A program made the translations under genes and the position numbers. DNA of 5,324 bases from JAGXFP01 sp046484585. Its GTDB lineage: Bacteria > Desulfobacterota > Desulfobulbia > Desulfobulbales > JAGXFP01. The DNA lies in NCBI GenBank assembly GCA_046484585.1, contig JAWOIQ010000168.1, positions 1 through 5,324 of the forward strand, given 5' to 3'. Shown piece by piece: positions 1-5,324 of this stretch. Under the pieces are notes generated by a model that was not told the DNA's origin, made no database searches, and saw only the letters and a list, made by a program, of their open reading frames with translations. Numbering within the stretch: position 1 is the first letter of the stretch; every line of letters begins with the position of its first letter.

Positions 1-356
1 GCCGGAGAGTCGCAACTGTCAGGGGTCGGGATCAGATAGATACGATCATCGGCTATTCCGGACGGATCAAGCAAGCGGCGGCGCACCATGCCGCCATTAC
101 TGTCTGGATGAGCTTCAGGAACCCAGCGTTCATCGCCCAGAAAAAAATCGGTCCTGCGCCAGATTTCCTGAAAATCCGGACGGACATGAAAATCGACCAG
201 GTGGCGATAAAGGTTACGCGCCGTCCTGCCGCCGGTGAGAACCAGATTAAAGCGGCCCCTTTTGCCAACGGCCTCGCGCCCGGCGGTCTCGATCAAGTCA
301 GCCGCCTCCAGGTAAAGATCCCGCCGGCTTATCCGCTCATGAACTTCCCTTTCCAT
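1..356 (-). CDS. pgl: 6-phosphogluconolactonase, N-terminal part (runs off the left edge)
   Basis: Hydrolyses 6-phosphogluconolactone to 6-phosphogluconate in the cytoplasm, the second step of the oxidative pentose phosphate pathway. The visible 118 codons start MEREVHERISRRDL and carry the two family signatures in the right order: a phosphate-binding glycine loop LTGGRTARNLY at residues 40-50 (the LSGGSTP..LY motif of the family) and GDERWVPEAHPDSN at 74-87, which matches the family's GDER..P..HPDSN block. The family is usually about 230-250 residues, so roughly half the gene is missing beyond position 1. The start is chosen because GGGAGG lies four bases upstream (361-366) and the similarity begins immediately afterwards. 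It lies 87 bases downstream of zwf, the enzyme that makes its substrate, so co-transcription is likely. No defect is seen in the visible part. Confidence 0.93.
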   Translation of the reverse strand, partial: MEREVHERISRRDLYLEAADLIETAGREAVGKRGRFNLVLTGGRTARNLYRHLVDFHVRPDFQEIWRRTDFFLGDERWVPEAHPDSNGGMVRRRLLDPSGIADDRIYLIPTPDSCDSP

Positions 357-360
357 AGAA

Positions 361-366
361 CCTCCC
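361..366 (-). promoter_or_regulatory. Ribosome binding site of pgl
   Basis: GGGAGG on the minus strand, four bases before the ATG at 354-356. It supports this start over upstream GTG codons in the same frame, which have no comparable site. Confidence 0.7.
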
Positions 367-396
367 GAATCCGCGCCGGTTATCGATTTTTGCACT

Positions 397-447
397 ATAA
401 CCCTGTAGATACTTGTTATCTTTCGGTGATCACGGATTCAGGGTTAT
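397..447 (-). repeat. Perfect 9-bp inverted repeat spanning the zwf stop codon
   Basis: ATAACCCTG (397-405) and CAGGGTTAT (439-447) are exact reverse complements separated by 33 bases. In the minus-strand transcript the first arm includes the zwf TAA stop (444-446). The loop contains a second short hairpin, AGATA-ACAAG-TATCT (407-421 as read on the + strand), and an 8-bp palindrome GTGATCAC (426-433). No T-run follows, so it does not look like a simple intrinsic terminator. It could be an mRNA structure that tunes pgl translation, a 3'-end stabilising stem, or the footprint of a small palindromic element. The repeat is seen directly; the role is not known. Confidence 0.6.
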
Positions 448-1985
448 GCCATTAAAATATTCATCAGGCCGCGGACCTCCTCCGGCCCCCAGCTCCCGGC
501 TTCATAAAACTTCAGCCGCTCTTCGCGGTCACCGCACTTTTCGCAGCTTTCCAGGACAGGTTCGAGAAACTCCCAGGCCAGCTCCACCCCGTCCTGCCGC
601 CAGAAGAACATCTGCTCACCCCGCATGCAATCCAGAAGGACCTTCTCATACGCCCCCAATACAGGACCGGCGGAGTCATCATAATACTTGAAGCCCAGCC
701 TGGTGGTCCGCAGGCAAACCCTCGGGCCCGGCACCTTGGCCTGAAAAGAAAGATTGATCTCCTCCTCCGGAAAGATCCCGAAGTTAAGGCGATTGGCCCC
801 GACCTTCTCGCCGACAACCTCTCTGAACATCGAGTGCGGCACCTCCTTGAACTGGATGACCAGCCTGGTATCCTTCCGGGCCATTCTTTTGCCGGAAATC
901 AGATAAAAAGGCACCCCCTGCCAGCGCCAGTTATCGAGGTGAACCCGCAGCATGGCAAAGGTGGGGGTCAGCGAATCGGCCCTTATTCCGTTTTCCCGCC
1001 GATAGCCGGCCACATTCCGCCCCTGGATCTTCCCGGCTCCATACTGGCCCAGAATCAGTGCATCTTCCTGGCCGGGAGCGGCAAAAGGCCTGAGGCATCT
1101 GAGCAGCTTGGTCTTTTCGTCCCTGATCCGGTCGGAGATGAACCCGGCCGGCGGCTCCATGCCGATTATGGCCAGAAGCTGCAGCATGTGGTTCTGGAAC
1201 ATGTCGCGCAAAACCCCGGCCTGGTCATAGTAACCGGCCCGGCTGCCGACTCCCAGCTCCTCGGCGGAAACGATGCCGACATAGTCGATATGATCGCGGT
1301 TCCAGAGGGGCTCGAAGATACTGTTGGCGAACCGGAACATCATGGTGTTCTGGACGGTTTCCTTGGCCAGATAATGGTCGATCCGAAAGATCTGGTGCTC
1401 CGAAAATCCGCGATGAAGAGCGGCGTCGAGAACCTTGGCGCTGGCCAGATCACGGCCGAACGGTTTTTCGATAATGATCCTGCTCCAGCCCCGGCCCTCT
1501 TCATTTTCGCGGGACAAGCCGACCTCGACCAGTTTCGCGGAAATCAACGGATAAAGATCGGGGGGAACGGCCAGGTCAAAGATGGTATTGCCTCCGGTGC
1601 CGGACCGCTTATCGAGTTCGTTCAAAAAAACCGCCAGATCCTCATAGGTTTGCGGTGCATCGTATTGTACGGGCCGATAATGCAATAGGGAGATAAATTC
1701 CTTCCAGCGGGGATGCCCGGCCAGGTCAACGGGAGAATTTTTCACGAGTCGCTGCCGGAAACCGTCATTGTCAAGAAGGGTTCGACCGCAGCCGATGATC
1801 GAACAGGGCTTGGGCAGGTTTTCATCGACGAAAAGGGCGAAAAGAGCGGGAATAAGTTTCCGGGCGGTCAAATCCCCGGTGGCCCCGAAAATGACGAGCT
1901 GGCATGGCTCAAGCTTCTCGGCGAACAGACTGCAGGAGGGCGCCCCTTTCGAGTCATCTTCATAAATATCCTCAATCTTTTTCAT
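444..1985 (-). CDS. zwf: Glucose-6-phosphate 1-dehydrogenase
   Basis: Oxidises glucose 6-phosphate to 6-phosphogluconolactone with reduction of NADP+ (or NAD+) in the cytoplasm, the entry reaction of the oxidative pentose phosphate pathway. The 513-residue product is within the normal family size. The N-terminal Rossmann domain has VIFGATGDLTARKL (31-44), the dinucleotide-binding loop. IIEKPFGRDL (171-180) holds the conserved Lys of the EKPFG block. RIDHYLAKE (201-209) is the substrate-binding signature with its His204. The catalytic His is expected at NHMLQ (His266), after GYYDQAGVLRDMFQ. The C-terminal domain has NWRWQGVPFYLISGKRM (352-368) and a typical end. The start at 1983-1985 (MKKIEDIYEDD) is chosen because CAGGAG sits five bases upstream. 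A TTG at 2111 would add 42 residues that resemble nothing in the family, and that stretch codes in another frame for the upstream cytochrome-like protein. An ATG at 1998-2000 is a weaker alternative. The gene is intact, and pgl follows it. Confidence 0.96.
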   Translation of the reverse strand: MKKIEDIYEDDSKGAPSCSLFAEKLEPCQLVIFGATGDLTARKLIPALFALFVDENLPKPCSIIGCGRTLLDNDGFRQRLVKNSPVDLAGHPRWKEFISLLHYRPVQYDAPQTYEDLAVFLNELDKRSGTGGNTIFDLAVPPDLYPLISAKLVEVGLSRENEEGRGWSRIIIEKPFGRDLASAKVLDAALHRGFSEHQIFRIDHYLAKETVQNTMMFRFANSIFEPLWNRDHIDYVGIVSAEELGVGSRAGYYDQAGVLRDMFQNHMLQLLAIIGMEPPAGFISDRIRDEKTKLLRCLRPFAAPGQEDALILGQYGAGKIQGRNVAGYRRENGIRADSLTPTFAMLRVHLDNWRWQGVPFYLISGKRMARKDTRLVIQFKEVPHSMFREVVGEKVGANRLNFGIFPEEEINLSFQAKVPGPRVCLRTTRLGFKYYDDSAGPVLGAYEKVLLDCMRGEQMFFWRQDGVELAWEFLEPVLESCEKCGDREERLKFYEAGSWGPEEVRGLMNILMA

Positions 1986-1990
1986 GCCGG

Positions 1991-1996
1991 CTCCTG
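1991..1996 (-). promoter_or_regulatory. Ribosome binding site that decides the zwf start
   Basis: CAGGAG on the minus strand, five bases before the ATG at 1983-1985. The competing ATG at 1998-2000 overlaps the upstream TGA (1997-1999) as ATGA but has only AGGA two bases away, which is too close for normal use. Confidence 0.65.
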
Positions 1997-2303
1997 TCAT
2001 AATCCTGAATCCGCCGTTTCTCGAACAAGAAAGTCGACAATCTCCCCGCCCTTCTCCTCCGGGATAATCTTCGGGCCGTATTTCCGCATCCGTCTGACAT
2101 TCACCCGCCAATTGGAGCGGCTATAATTTTCGATCAAGAAACAGCAGGACAAGCAGCCATCCGCACCAGCGATGATAACGGGCCAGGCCTGGCAGTTCTC
2201 ATCGCGAGACCGGTCTTGGGCCCGCCGGCATCACCAATAGACAAATCGCGCCCAAACCGAGAAAATATAAGACTGACGGCGGTATTCCAGAACGGCGCCA
2301 CAT
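1997..2303 (-). pseudogene. Small secreted cytochrome c-like protein, frame broken by one base
   Basis: Two overlapping frames together look like one small exported protein of about 101 residues. The first, from the ATG at 2301-2303, reads MWRRSGIPPS then the hydrophobic run VLYFLGLGAICLLVM and PAG, a classic signal peptide, and hits TGA at 2199-2201. The second is open from 2230 to the TGA at 1997-1999 with no credible start. It contains GCLSCC (near 2141-2158), then NWRVNVRRM, KIIPEEKGGEIVDFLV and a short tail. The order CxxC, a Trp, a Met seven residues later, and a terminal EE...IVDFLV helix matches small monohaem cytochromes c. Removing one base from GGGCCC at 2218-2223 joins the frames directly after the signal peptide. 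The haem motif would be CxxCC rather than CxxCH, so haem ligation is doubtful even if the frame is restored. It begins 20 bases after the dodecin stop and ends against zwf. The family call is inference from motifs. Confidence 0.5.
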
Positions 2304-2323
2304 CCATGGCCAGCCCCTGTTTC

Positions 2324-2527
2324 CTAATCGAGCTTGAAGGTTACCTTCAGATGGAGACGGTATAGTCGGGGAGCACCCTCTTTAATCAACACCTCCTTAT
2401 CCTTGATCCAGACACTGCGGACATTTCGCAGGGTCTCCTCCGCCCTTCTGATCCCTGTCTCCAGAGCGGCGTCAAAGCTTTTCTCGGAATCCGCACTCAG
2501 CTCGATAGTTTTTGCAATTGAACTCAT
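2324..2527 (-). CDS. Dodecin-family protein
   Basis: A 67-residue protein of the dodecin family (Pfam Dodecin). Known members form hollow dodecamers in the cytoplasm, and some bind and sequester flavins. Size, the N-terminal strand IAKTIELSADSEKSF, the helix DAALETGIRRAEETLRNV and the closing strand YRLHLKVTFKLD fit the family from end to end. In flavin-binding dodecins the residue two after LR.. is Trp (as in LRWFEV or LDWFEV). Here the segment is LRNVRSVWIKD, with Ser38 at that position and a Trp two residues later. This resembles a dodecin-like subgroup with an RSAW-type segment, so classic flavin stacking should not be assumed. The start at 2525-2527 follows GAGGAG at six bases. An in-frame ATG at 2638 would add 37 residues foreign to the family. 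The cytochrome-like frame starts 20 bases downstream, consistent with one transcript. Confidence 0.85.
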   Translation of the reverse strand: MSSIAKTIELSADSEKSFDAALETGIRRAEETLRNVRSVWIKDKEVLIKEGAPRLYRLHLKVTFKLD

Positions 2528-2533
2528 CGCTCT

Positions 2534-2539
2534 CTCCTC
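2534..2539 (-). promoter_or_regulatory. Ribosome binding site of dodecin
   Basis: GAGGAG on the minus strand, six bases before the ATG at 2525-2527. It is a near-ideal site and fixes the short 67-residue start over the upstream in-frame ATG at 2636-2638. Confidence 0.8.
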
Positions 2540-2573
2540 TTTTGTTACAGTGCCCTCAAGCTGCCAACCTGCA

Positions 2574-2593
2574 CCGATAATGATTTCTATCGG
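2574..2593. repeat. Short inverted repeat upstream of dodecin
   Basis: CCGATA (2574-2579) and TATCGG (2588-2593) are exact reverse complements with an 8-base spacer, about 50-70 bases before the dodecin start. This could be an operator or a leader hairpin, but six-base arms also occur by chance. Confidence 0.3.
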
Positions 2594-2765
2594 GACTCGG
2601 TTGATCCGGTCCTGGTCAAGGCAATCCTGCACCAGCAACTAAAAAACGGTCAGATCCGGGCTCGGACGAAGCGGCGGACTTTGCGGCCGGGTTATCCGGG
2701 AGCCCCATGGTTTCCGCCGAAGATCCCGATGCATGCTATGATTGCCGCGACGGAGAAGATTGTTA

Positions 2766-2795
2766 ATTATCGCCTGACCGCATTCGGTTTATCAA
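2766..2795 (-). promoter_or_regulatory. Sigma70-like promoter toward dodecin-cytochrome-zwf-pgl
   Basis: On the minus strand TTGATA (2790-2795, five of six matches to TTGACA) is followed after 18 bases by GATAAT (2766-2771, five of six matches to TATAAT). The predicted transcript begins near 2758-2760, leaving a leader of about 230 bases before dodecin. Position and direction fit a promoter for the left-hand genes. The call rests only on consensus matching. Confidence 0.45.
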
Positions 2796-2836
2796 GTGGT
2801 TTTTGTTCGGGATTCCGGTCCGGCCGGCCGAGAGGT

Positions 2837-3023
2837 TCAGGCCTGATGGCCCGGGCAGTAATAGCTGCCCCGGCCGGCCAGAGTAATGCGTTGAATTGTT
2901 CCGGAACAGCGCGGACAGGAACGCCCCGCCTCGCGCCGCGGCAGCAGCCAGCTTACCGGCCATCCCTTTTCGCCCGCGTCAAAAATATTGCTTGAAGATC
3001 TGGACATCGGGCAGTTCAGGCAT
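2837..3023 (-). pseudogene. Fpg/Nei-family DNA glycosylase remnant with internal deletion
   Basis: The ATG at 3021-3023 opens MPELPDVQIFKQYF, the invariant N-terminus of formamidopyrimidine-DNA glycosylase/endonuclease VIII, including the catalytic Pro after Met and the following Glu. It then meets TGA at 2979-2981. Directly after, in the +1 frame, 47 codons (2840-2980) read DAGEKGWPVSWLLPRREAGR followed by the family's C-terminal zinc finger: CPRC, sixteen residues including QRITLAGRGSYY, then CPGH, and a TGA at 2837-2839. The last zinc ligand is His instead of the usual Cys. The family is normally about 260-290 residues, so some 200 codons covering the catalytic beta-sandwich and H2TH domain are absent and the frames do not match. 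A good AGAGGA site (3031-3036) is still in place. The remnant lies 62 bases after ligA, so it was probably once the next gene in a repair cluster. Both family ends are clear; whether it was Fpg or Nei cannot be told. Confidence 0.82.
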
Positions 3024-3030
3024 TTGAGAA

Positions 3031-3036
3031 TCCTCT
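3031..3036 (-). promoter_or_regulatory. Ribosome binding site left in front of the glycosylase remnant
   Basis: AGAGGA on the minus strand, seven bases before the ATG at 3021-3023. Its preservation shows that this ATG was the genuine start before the gene lost its middle. The site would now drive only a 14-residue peptide. Confidence 0.6.
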
Positions 3037-3085
3037 TTCCCGGGCGTCAGCTTCTCCCTGGTGCCGGCGTACCTGGCCCCGGTTT

Positions 3086-5157
3086 CTAGCTATTTTTGTC
3101 AAGAAACTCCTGGAATTCTTCCTCGGACAAGATGGGGATCTTGAGATTTTTTGCCTCTTCCAGTTTGGCGCCGGCGCCGGGTCCGGCCACCACATAATCG
3201 GTTTCCGAGGAGACCCTGGAAGTCGCCCGGCCGCCCAACCGTTCGACAAGACCCTTCGCTTCGTCGCGGGTTACGCCTTCGAGAGCTCCGGTGAAGACGA
3301 ACTTCAAGCCCGCCAGCGGAAGCTCGCCCCTCTTTCCCGAATAGAGCGGATTTTCCAGAGTCAGCCCCGCCCGGCCCATCTCTTCCACCGCCTGGACGTT
3401 ATGCCTTTCCCGAAAAAAAGCGGCGATACTGCTTGCCGCCTCCGGGCCGATCTCGGCGATTGTCCGCAGTTCCTTTTCGTCCGCCTTTTGAAGTTTGTCC
3501 AGGTTTTCATAGTGAGAGGCGAGAACCCCGGCCAGATGCTCCCCGATCAGGGGAATGCCGAGGGCGTAGACGAAACGGCTCAGGGTGGTTTTTTTGGCCT
3601 GCTGAATGGAGTTATAAAGATTTTCCGCAGATCGGGCCGCGTACCCTGCCAGGGAGAGCAGATCATCCCGGGAGAGGGTAAAAAGGTCCGGCAGCCATGT
3701 GACCAGGCCGCTTTCCACGAGCTGCGCGGTCCGCTTCTCTCCCAGGCCTTCGATATCGAGGGCGCGGCAGGAGGCGAAATGCTGAATACGCTGCTGCAAC
3801 TGGGCCGGACAATTCATGTTGGTGCAGCGGCTGTTTTTTTTATCCCTGGAGACCAGGACATCGCCGCCGCAGGAGGGACAGCGGGCGGGCATCGCGAACT
3901 TCTTCTCGCCGCCCCGGCGCTTTTCCGGGAGGGCTTTGAGCACATAGGGGATAACGTCACCGGCCCGTTCCACCATCACCGTATCCCCGACCCGGATGTC
4001 CTTTTCCTCGATCAGACTCAGGTTGTGAAGCGAGGCGCGTCTTACCTCCACCCCGCCGATCCGCACCGGCTTCAAAAGGGCGATCGGGGTGAGAGTCCCG
4101 GTGCGGCCGACATTGACGATGATCTTCCTGACTTTGGTCAGGGCGTTCCGGGGCGCGAATTTATAGGCGATCGCCCAGCGGGGATCCCGTTGGCGCATGC
4201 CGAGCTTTTCCCTTCCGTCAAGATCGTTGACCTTGATGACCACCCCATCGATCTCGAAGTTCAGATCGTCGCGCTGTTCAATCATCCTGCCGTGATAATC
4301 CAGGGCCCGGTCTATTCCCTTCACCAGAAACTGCATGGCGCGATTTACCGGCAGCCCCCAGCGGGGCATGGTTTCCAGGGCTTCCCAGTGGGTCTTGAGA
4401 CGGCGCCCTTCACAGAGAGGAATTTCATAGAGAAAAACGTGCAGAGGTCTCGCCGCTGTGATCTTCGGATCAAGCTGCCGCACCGAGCCGGCCGCGGCGT
4501 TTCTCGGATTGGCAAAGGGCTGCTCCCCTCTTTTTTCCCGCTGGCGGTTAAGATCGTTGAACCTGGCCAGGGGCATGTAGATTTCCCCCCGCACCACCAG
4601 GCGGGTCGGGATCGGTTCGCCCTGACCGCTAAGCAGCGAAAGCGGCAGGGCGCGAATGGTCTTCACGTTGGCGGTCACATCCTCTCCGGTTTCACCGTTG
4701 CCCCGGGTCGCGGCGGTAACGAGGGCGCCCTCTTCGTAGATCAGTTCGATAGAGAGGCCGTCATATTTGGGTTCAACCACGTACTCGACGGTTTCGGCGC
4801 CGAGCTTGTCGCGGCAGTTGTCATCAAAAGCCCTGAGCTGTTTTTCCTCATACGCGGCCTTCAGGCTCTGCATGGGCAGGGGGTGCCTGACCGTGCCCAA
4901 CGCTTCCCGGGGCTCGCCGCCCACCTGCTGGGTCGGCGAATCGGCGAAACCAGATCGAATTTTTCTTCGAGGGCCTTAAGCTTTTCGAACAGGGAATCGT
5001 ATTCCGAGTCGGGGATCACCGGGTCGTCAAGCACATAATAGCGGTAATCATGGAAGCGCACCGCCTCGCGCAGTTCCTCCACCGCTTTTTCGGCGGCGGC
5101 TTTACTTTCTATTTTCTCCGGATCGATCTCGGGAATTTTTTTATTTTCCTTACCCAT
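3086..5157 (-). CDS. ligA: NAD+-dependent DNA ligase LigA, frame broken by one missing base
   Basis: Seals nicks in duplex DNA during replication and repair, using NAD+ to adenylate its active-site lysine. Restoring one base gives about 690 residues, slightly above the usual 670. The Ia domain (to about 72) has the NMN-binding segment YYVLDDPVIPDSEYD. The adenylation domain has EPKYDGLSIEL with nucleophile Lys131, VVRGEIYMP, FANPRNAAAGSVRQLDP, EIDGVVIKVND and WAIAYKFAP. The OB fold has VGRTGTLTPIALLKPV. A Cys4 zinc finger follows (C427, C430, C445, C450), then helix-hairpin-helix repeats (DIEGLGEKRTAQL, LGIPLIGEHLAG, IAEIGPEAA) and a C-terminal BRCT domain from about 612. As it stands, the frame from the ATG at 5155-5157 departs after LVSP near 4942 and ends at 4861. 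The rest is open from 4924 to the stop at 3086-3088. A helicase lies upstream and a glycosylase remnant downstream. LigA is normally essential, so a sequence error is the likeliest cause. Confidence 0.93.
4937..4947 (-). other. Single-base frameshift site in ligA
   Basis: The minus-strand codons read CTG GTT TCG CCG, and then ATTCGCCGACC follows. Adding one G between positions 4942 and 4941 gives CCG GAT TCG CCG ACC CAG CAG GTG GGC GGC GAG, that is SPDSPTQQVGGE, the highly conserved LigA block. All similarity before and after the site is intact, so this is the only lesion I see in the gene. Confidence 0.88.
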
Positions 5158-5231
5158 CAGTACCTGGAGTCAGTTTGATCCATCCCCTCCTGTTTCTCTC
5201 TTGTCCCTGCTGATCCGCAAAAAACCTTGTT

Positions 5232-5324
5232 TCAGATGGTGTTAGTCCGGCTGCCGTATTGCATCCGGCTGCGGGTGTAGCTGACCAGCAGCCGCTCCTC
5301 GGCGCGGGTGAATCCCACGTAACA
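5232..5324 (-). CDS. UvrD/PcrA-type superfamily I helicase, C-terminal end (runs off the right edge)
   Basis: The 30 visible codons read CYVGFTRAEERLLVSYTRSR and then MQYGSRTNTI before a TGA at 5232-5234. CYVGFTRAEERLLVSYTRSR is motif VI of UvrD/PcrA/Rep helicases (canonical YVG.TRA...L....A..R), whose Arg contacts ATP. These ATP-dependent 3'-5' helicases act in nucleotide-excision and mismatch repair or in replication restart. In relatives motif VI is followed by a PSRF.-type segment and a longer tail; here the protein ends after about 10 more residues. In the +1 frame a tail beginning PSETRFFADQQGQE continues to a TAA at 5150-5152 that overlaps the ligA start by eight bases. This suggests either a one-base frameshift here too, or a naturally short C-terminus. 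Most of the gene lies outside the window, so UvrD, PcrA and Rep cannot be distinguished. Confidence 0.85.
   Translation of the reverse strand, partial: CYVGFTRAEERLLVSYTRSRMQYGSRTNTI

Larger units (their letters stand above)
2528..2836. other. Intergenic stretch between the glycosylase remnant and dodecin
   Basis: About 310 bases with no coding frame that I can support on either strand. It holds a sigma70-like promoter (2766-2795), an inverted repeat GGGCTC/GAGCCC (2658-2663 and 2700-2705), a minus-strand T6 run (2641-2646), a smaller inverted repeat CCGATA/TATCGG (2574-2579 and 2588-2593) and the dodecin ribosome binding site. It appears to be a transcription-unit boundary or a long leader. 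Confidence 0.6.

Noticed and set aside
397..447. Integron attC site in the zwf-pgl gap
   Set aside because: Despite the inverted-repeat layout, the arms do not fit the RYYYAAC and GTTRRRY core rules, and the neighbours are housekeeping genes, not cassettes.
834..1688. A 284-codon open frame on the + strand
   Set aside because: It is opposite zwf and is the reverse complement of conserved G6PDH blocks; it shows no independent motifs.
1986..2111. N-terminal extension of zwf from the TTG at 2111
   Set aside because: The extra 42 residues do not resemble G6PDH, the DNA codes better in another frame for the cytochrome-like protein, and the ATG at 1985 has the proper ribosome binding site.
2641..2663. 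Intrinsic terminator before the T6 run
   Set aside because: Only a three-base-pair stem sits next to the T-run; the better GGGCTC/GAGCCC pairing ends about 11 bases away.
2822..2879. Two GGCCGGCC palindromes (2822-2829, 2872-2879) and the repeat GGGCAG/CTGCCC (2853-2870)
   Set aside because: One palindrome and the inverted repeat fall inside the coding remnant of the zinc finger (LAGRG, GSYYCP), and GC-rich DNA easily makes such sequences.
2681..2995. 104-codon + strand frame over the glycosylase remnant
   Set aside because: It is antisense to the recognisable zinc-finger fragment, with low-complexity composition and no ribosome binding site of note.
3401..5038. A 545-codon open frame on the + strand
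   Set aside because: It lies exactly opposite ligA, whose motifs are unmistakable. Its translation is Gly/Pro/Arg-rich with no family signature, as expected for an antisense shadow in GC-rich DNA.

Overview
The window is a GC-rich stretch of bacterial chromosome in which every supportable gene lies on the minus strand, so it is read from right to left. In transcription order: the 3' end of a UvrD/PcrA-type DNA helicase (5232-5324), NAD+-dependent DNA ligase ligA (3086-5157, broken by one missing base), a gutted formamidopyrimidine/Nei-type DNA glycosylase (2837-3023), a dodecin-family protein (2324-2527), a small secreted cytochrome c-like protein whose frame is broken (1997-2303), glucose-6-phosphate dehydrogenase zwf (444-1985) and the first half of 6-phosphogluconolactonase pgl (1-356). 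The small c-type cytochrome-like protein and overall style suggest a Gram-negative proteobacterium or desulfobacterium. That is inference; there is no rRNA or other marker to fix the lineage.

Two functional blocks are visible. The right half is a DNA replication/repair block (helicase, ligase, base-excision glycosylase). The left half is the entry to the oxidative pentose phosphate pathway: Zwf makes 6-phosphogluconolactone and NADPH, and Pgl hydrolyses the lactone. Between them is a roughly 310-base non-coding stretch (2528-2836) with a good sigma70-like promoter pointing toward dodecin, cytochrome and zwf-pgl. This may separate the two transcription units.

No new multi-gene system is evident. 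What is unusual is the number of damaged reading frames in 3.3 kb. LigA needs one added base near 4941/4942. The cytochrome-like gene needs one base removed, most simply in the GGGCCC tract at 2218-2223. The glycosylase keeps only its first 14 codons and its zinc-finger tail. The helicase stops just after motif VI, although a plausible tail continues in another frame up to the ligA start. Because ligA is normally essential, at least some of these are likely sequencing or assembly errors. The glycosylase lesion is a large internal deletion and cannot be explained by a single-base error.

Smaller signals are a perfect 9-bp inverted repeat that encloses the zwf stop codon in the zwf-pgl gap, a dodecin in which the usual flavin-stacking Trp position is Ser, and short inverted repeats upstream of dodecin.
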